Below are positions 61,392 to 64,000 of a DNA stretch of 64,000 nucleotides, one piece after another. Numbering within the stretch: position 1 is the first letter of the stretch; each line of letters opens with the position of its first letter. A program made the translations under genes and the position numbers. The DNA comes from Arthrobacter ulcerisalmonis (GTDB lineage Bacteria > Actinomycetota > Actinomycetes > Actinomycetales > Micrococcaceae), in NCBI RefSeq assembly GCF_900609065.1, contig NZ_UXAU01000011.1:1-64000 (forward strand). The letters are read 5' to 3'. The notes below the pieces were generated by a model. It saw nothing but the letters and a program-made list of their open reading frames with translations. It had not been told where the DNA came from and did no database searches.

Positions 61392-61439
61392 GCGGGGTCG
61401 CGTCCATCCTCTTGTGGAGGGACGCGGCCCCGCTTTCTT
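61392..61439 (+). terminator. Intrinsic terminator of the catabolic operon
   Basis: Arms 61392-61405 and 61420-61433 pair over 14 bases with one G-T pair, around a 14-base loop, followed by TTTCTTT. This is a clean end for the RpiR-DUF3100 operon. Confidence 0.88.
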
Positions 61440-61535
61440 TGTTGGTTGTCGCGGTGAATTTGGTTGTCCGGGTCTGTCCACTTTGCCGCTCTGCCGGGGT
61501 ACCCAGGCCGTGGGCGCGTCAGTAAAATGAGGCAG

Positions 61536-62978
61536 ATGACGGAGCACGAACCGGCGCAGTCCGGGGCCGCGGAGTCTTCAGGCCTTGCCAATCCCGACGC
61601 CGTCGACACCTCTTTGCGCAGCGCAGCCCAACGGTCCCGGACCTTTACCGGGATCTTGGTCAATACCGCACTGGCCAATGTCACCACCAGCTATCTGTGG
61701 TTTGCGCTGACATTCTGGGTTTATTTGGAAACCCGCAACGTGATCTCCACGGGCGTGATCGGCGGCGCATACATGCTCCTCATTGCCGTCTCGAGCATCA
61801 GTTTTGGGACGTTCGTGGACCGGTACCGCAAACTGGCGATCATGCGCTTCGCTGCCGCCTTCACGTTGGTCATGTTTGTCCTGGCAGGCGTGATGTTCCT
61901 GCTGACCCCCGGCGATGCCCTCCTTGACCTGACGCAACCCTGGTTCTGGATCTTTGCCATCATCATCCTCACAGGCGCAGTGGTAGAAAACATGCGCAAC
62001 GTTGCCTTGTCCACCACCGTCACCATCCTGATCGATGCGGATAAACGTGCCAACGCCAACGGCCTGGTGGGCATGGTCCAAGGACTCGCATTCATCGTAA
62101 CGTCGGTACTCTCCGGGCTATCCGTGGGGCTGTTGGGCATGGGCTGGACGGTGCTGGTAGCAATCGTGCTCACGGCGATCGCCTTTGCCCACCTGCTGAC
62201 GCTGCAGATGCCTGAGGAAGTGCAGGTAGCCGCCAGCGACGCGCACGGCGCGTTTGACCTGCGCGGTTCGATCGCGGCAGTCCTGGCCATAACAGGCCTG
62301 TTCGCACTGATCCTCTTCAGCACGTTCAATAACTTCATTGGCGGCGTCTACATGGCCCTCATGGACCCCTACGGGCTGGAGATGTTCCCGGTTGAGATCT
62401 GGGGTGCCGTCTTTGCCCTGTGCTCCACGGGATTCATCATCGGTGGCGCGTTGATCGGAAAATTTGGGCTGGGCAAGAACCCGCTGCGCACGCTGCTGCT
62501 TGCCGTTGCGGCCATGGGTGTTCTGGGCTCCATCTTCACCCTCCGCGAATGGCCATGGCTGTACATCGTTGGAATCTGGCTCTACCTGGTGCTGGTTCCT
62601 TTTGCGGAAGCCGCCGAGCAGACAGTCATCCAACAAGTGGTCCCGTTATCCCGCCAAGGCCGCGTGTTCGGTTTTGCCATGGCCATAGAGTCCGCCGCAG
62701 CACCGATCACGGCTTTCCTCATTGCGCCCGTTGCCGAATTCTGGATCATTCCCTGGGCACGATCCAGCGACGGCGCCGCCCAACTGGCGCCGCTGTTGGG
62801 CGAGGGCACATCCCGTGGGATAGCGCTGGTCTTTTTGGTGGCCGGCATCATCATGATTGTTGCCGCCCTCTTGGCATTCCTGACGCCCGTCTACCGCCGC
62901 GTTTCGGCCACCTATTCGACCACGACCACCGAAGCTGGCAGTGCAGCCCAGGCGGCGGACGAGGTAGCGGAGTCGTAG
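61536..62978 (+). CDS. MFS transporter
   Basis: The protein has about 480 residues and 12 hydrophobic segments, with FGTFVDRYRKLAIMRF as the loop 2-3 signature. It resembles the enterobactin exporter/macrolide efflux branch of MFS. The start is placed at ATG 61536, 6 bases after GAGG, rather than ATG 61527. No neighbour suggests a substrate. Confidence 0.87.
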   Translation: MTEHEPAQSGAAESSGLANPDAVDTSLRSAAQRSRTFTGILVNTALANVTTSYLWFALTFWVYLETRNVISTGVIGGAYMLLIAVSSISFGTFVDRYRKLAIMRFAAAFTLVMFVLAGVMFLLTPGDALLDLTQPWFWIFAIIILTGAVVENMRNVALSTTVTILIDADKRANANGLVGMVQGLAFIVTSVLSGLSVGLLGMGWTVLVAIVLTAIAFAHLLTLQMPEEVQVAASDAHGAFDLRGSIAAVLAITGLFALILFSTFNNFIGGVYMALMDPYGLEMFPVEIWGAVFALCSTGFIIGGALIGKFGLGKNPLRTLLLAVAAMGVLGSIFTLREWPWLYIVGIWLYLVLVPFAEAAEQTVIQQVVPLSRQGRVFGFAMAIESAAAPITAFLIAPVAEFWIIPWARSSDGAAQLAPLLGEGTSRGIALVFLVAGIIMIVAALLAFLTPVYRRVSATYSTTTTEAGSAAQAADEVAES

Positions 62979-63180
62979 CCCTGTGGACGAGGGCCTGAGC
63001 TGCTATGGCGGGAGCCCCAATTCGCCACGATGCCAGTGATGGTGGGACGGGGCGCTACGGCGTTGAAGCGCAAACCCTTGAGCCCGTACCTGAAGGCCGA
63101 ATTCTTGGTCATCCCGACGACGGCTGGGGATGTTCCGCGGTTGGGGGCACCGTTATTCGGTAGGAGTACAGTTCTGAGAT

Positions 63181-63612
63181 ATGACACTCATTTCAAGTAC
63201 AGGCTTCGCCCATGTCCGCCTAACAGTCACTGACATCCGTCGATCCAAGGACTTCTACGACCGTCTTTTCGGATGGCAAGTGGCGGTGGACAGCTCCGAG
63301 CAGGCCGATGAACCGGGTGTGCGGCAATCGCCTGAAAAGTTCTTTGGAGGCGTGGTCTACCAGACGCCTCAGGGCACATTGTTTGGACTACGCCCGGTGG
63401 GTGCCGAGGTGTTCAACCCTGACGTCACGGGCTTGGATCATGTGAGCTTCGCAGTCGAATCCCGGGCCGCGCTTGAAAAGGCCGCCGCCGATTTAGACAA
63501 CGCCGGGATCAAACACGGCGAGGTCATCGATCTGGCCGATGCTGGGATTGCAATTCTGTCGTTCCAAGACCCTGACAACATCAACATCGAATTGACCGCA
63601 CCGCTGGGCTAA
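63181..63612 (+). CDS. VOC-family protein
   Basis: The 143-residue protein has one VOC domain (GFAHVRLTVTDIRRSKDFYD at the start, ISFQDPDNINIEL-like end strand). It may be an isomerase, dioxygenase or binding protein. It stands alone; the 202 bases upstream hold no convincing gene. Confidence 0.88.
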   Translation: MTLISSTGFAHVRLTVTDIRRSKDFYDRLFGWQVAVDSSEQADEPGVRQSPEKFFGGVVYQTPQGTLFGLRPVGAEVFNPDVTGLDHVSFAVESRAALEKAAADLDNAGIKHGEVIDLADAGIAILSFQDPDNINIELTAPLG

Positions 63613-63636
63613 CGCAGCTCCGTACCCGTCCTTGCC

Positions 63637-63689
63637 AACCCCATCGGCCCTAAACGCAGAGCATTTCGCGCTGGCCACCGATTGGGGTT
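63637..63689. terminator. Possible terminator between convergent genes
   Basis: AACCCCATCGG (63637-63647) can pair with CCGATTGGGGTT (63678-63689) with one bulge, enclosing a smaller GC-rich region. It lies between two convergent genes. Confidence 0.4.
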
Positions 63690-63706
63690 TCGCTCAATGC
63701 TCACGG

Positions 63707-64000
63707 TCATAAGCCGAGGTGAGCAGTGAGGGCGATTTCTAGGGGGCTGAGGCGCTTGTTTGCCCGCGTCTTGGCCCGCTTGTCTGCTCGTTTGCTGGCT
63801 TGTTTCTGACTTTGGGATCCACTCTGCCGGGCCGAATCTGAAGACAGCCGCTCGACAGGCAGGGCATTGGCTGGCCGGTGCAGGTCTTTCAGTGAGGACA
63901 AAACCACTCGTCGCTGGGACTTGTCGTGCACGATCCAGGACACTGTCCCTGGAACCTGCCGATGTGCCGAAGCCCGCACCACCTCGGCCGCCGGATCCAC
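63707..64000 (-). CDS. Basic hypothetical protein (start at or beyond the window edge)
   Basis: The frame runs at least from 64000, where a GTG lies exactly at the edge, to the stop at 63707, so the true start may be outside the window. The visible 97 residues contain SWIVHDKSQRRVVLSSL and then a lysine/arginine repeat (KQASKRADKRAKTRANKR). No family is recognised. The repeat suggests a nucleic-acid-binding or low-complexity tail. Confidence 0.55.
   Translation of the reverse strand: MDPAAEVVRASAHRQVPGTVSWIVHDKSQRRVVLSSLKDLHRPANALPVERLSSDSARQSGSQSQKQASKRADKRAKTRANKRLSPLEIALTAHLGL

Noticed and set aside
62979-63180. Minus-strand frame over the gap before the last VOC gene
   Set aside because: It has no ribosome site, no family features and runs into the 3' end of the MFS gene.

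Overview
The window is high-GC DNA (about 65% by eye) with dense, short-spaced genes, ATGA stop/start overlaps, frequent GTG starts and actinobacterial marker families (ANTAR regulator, DUF2630, DUF1992, SCO1664-type kinase-like protein, MSMEG_4193-type phosphatase, DesA3-like desaturase with its ferredoxin reductase). It reads as chromosomal sequence of a soil member of the Micrococcaceae, most likely Arthrobacter, Paenarthrobacter or Pseudarthrobacter. I saw no tRNA, rRNA or CRISPR array and no prophage. The only mobile-element gene is the tail of an IS3-type transposase at the left edge.

Layout. 1-5.8 kb: transposase tail, YegP-like protein, GH15 glycosidase, App1-type phosphatase, GAF-ANTAR regulator and an MFS pump. 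5.8-10.5 kb: an RpiR regulator divergent from a tripartite tricarboxylate transporter (tctB-tctA-tctC) and an RraA-type aldolase. 10.7-19.3 kb: single-domain response regulator, alpha/beta hydrolase, desaturase plus ferredoxin reductase, luciferase-like monooxygenase, a frameshifted YnfA, an LhgO-like oxidase and small membrane proteins. 19.4-23.1 kb: DUF2848, MHS-family transporter, GntR regulator and nitrilase-family amidase, with related GTATAC sites in two promoters. 23.2-34.9 kb: PadR regulator with a perfect operator, class A penicillin-binding protein, small kinases, FetB-like permease, DHFR-like/TetR pair, M20 amidohydrolase, SRPBCC/ArsR pair, S51-like peptidase and CPBP protease.

35.0-39.3 kb holds an Asp23/Gls24 island: several Asp23-type proteins, small membrane partners, CsbD, an ECF sigma factor and an anti-sigma-like protein joined to an Asp23-like region. 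A perfect CRP/GlxR palindrome lies just upstream. 39.4-42.6 kb starts with a DtxR/IdeR-type iron box and contains an unknown protein, a penicillin-acylase-family Ntn hydrolase and a siderophore-type N-acyltransferase whose gene overlaps the acylase. These two regions are the strongest candidates for undescribed systems.

42.6-55.2 kb: zinc alcohol dehydrogenase, DUF817, MpaB-like oxygenase, VWA plus MoxR-type ATPase, a lipoprotein serine protease bracketed by a 25-bp direct repeat, histidine phosphatase, SCO1664-like protein, a lone HsdR-N nuclease of lower GC between two copies of a 37-bp palindromic element, and small stress/VOC/GNAT genes. 55.3-61.4 kb is a tight catabolic operon: RpiR regulator, beta-hydroxyacid dehydrogenase, aldehyde dehydrogenase, M20 amidohydrolase and DUF3100 membrane protein. 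The right end has an MFS transporter, a VOC protein and a basic hypothetical protein cut by the window edge.
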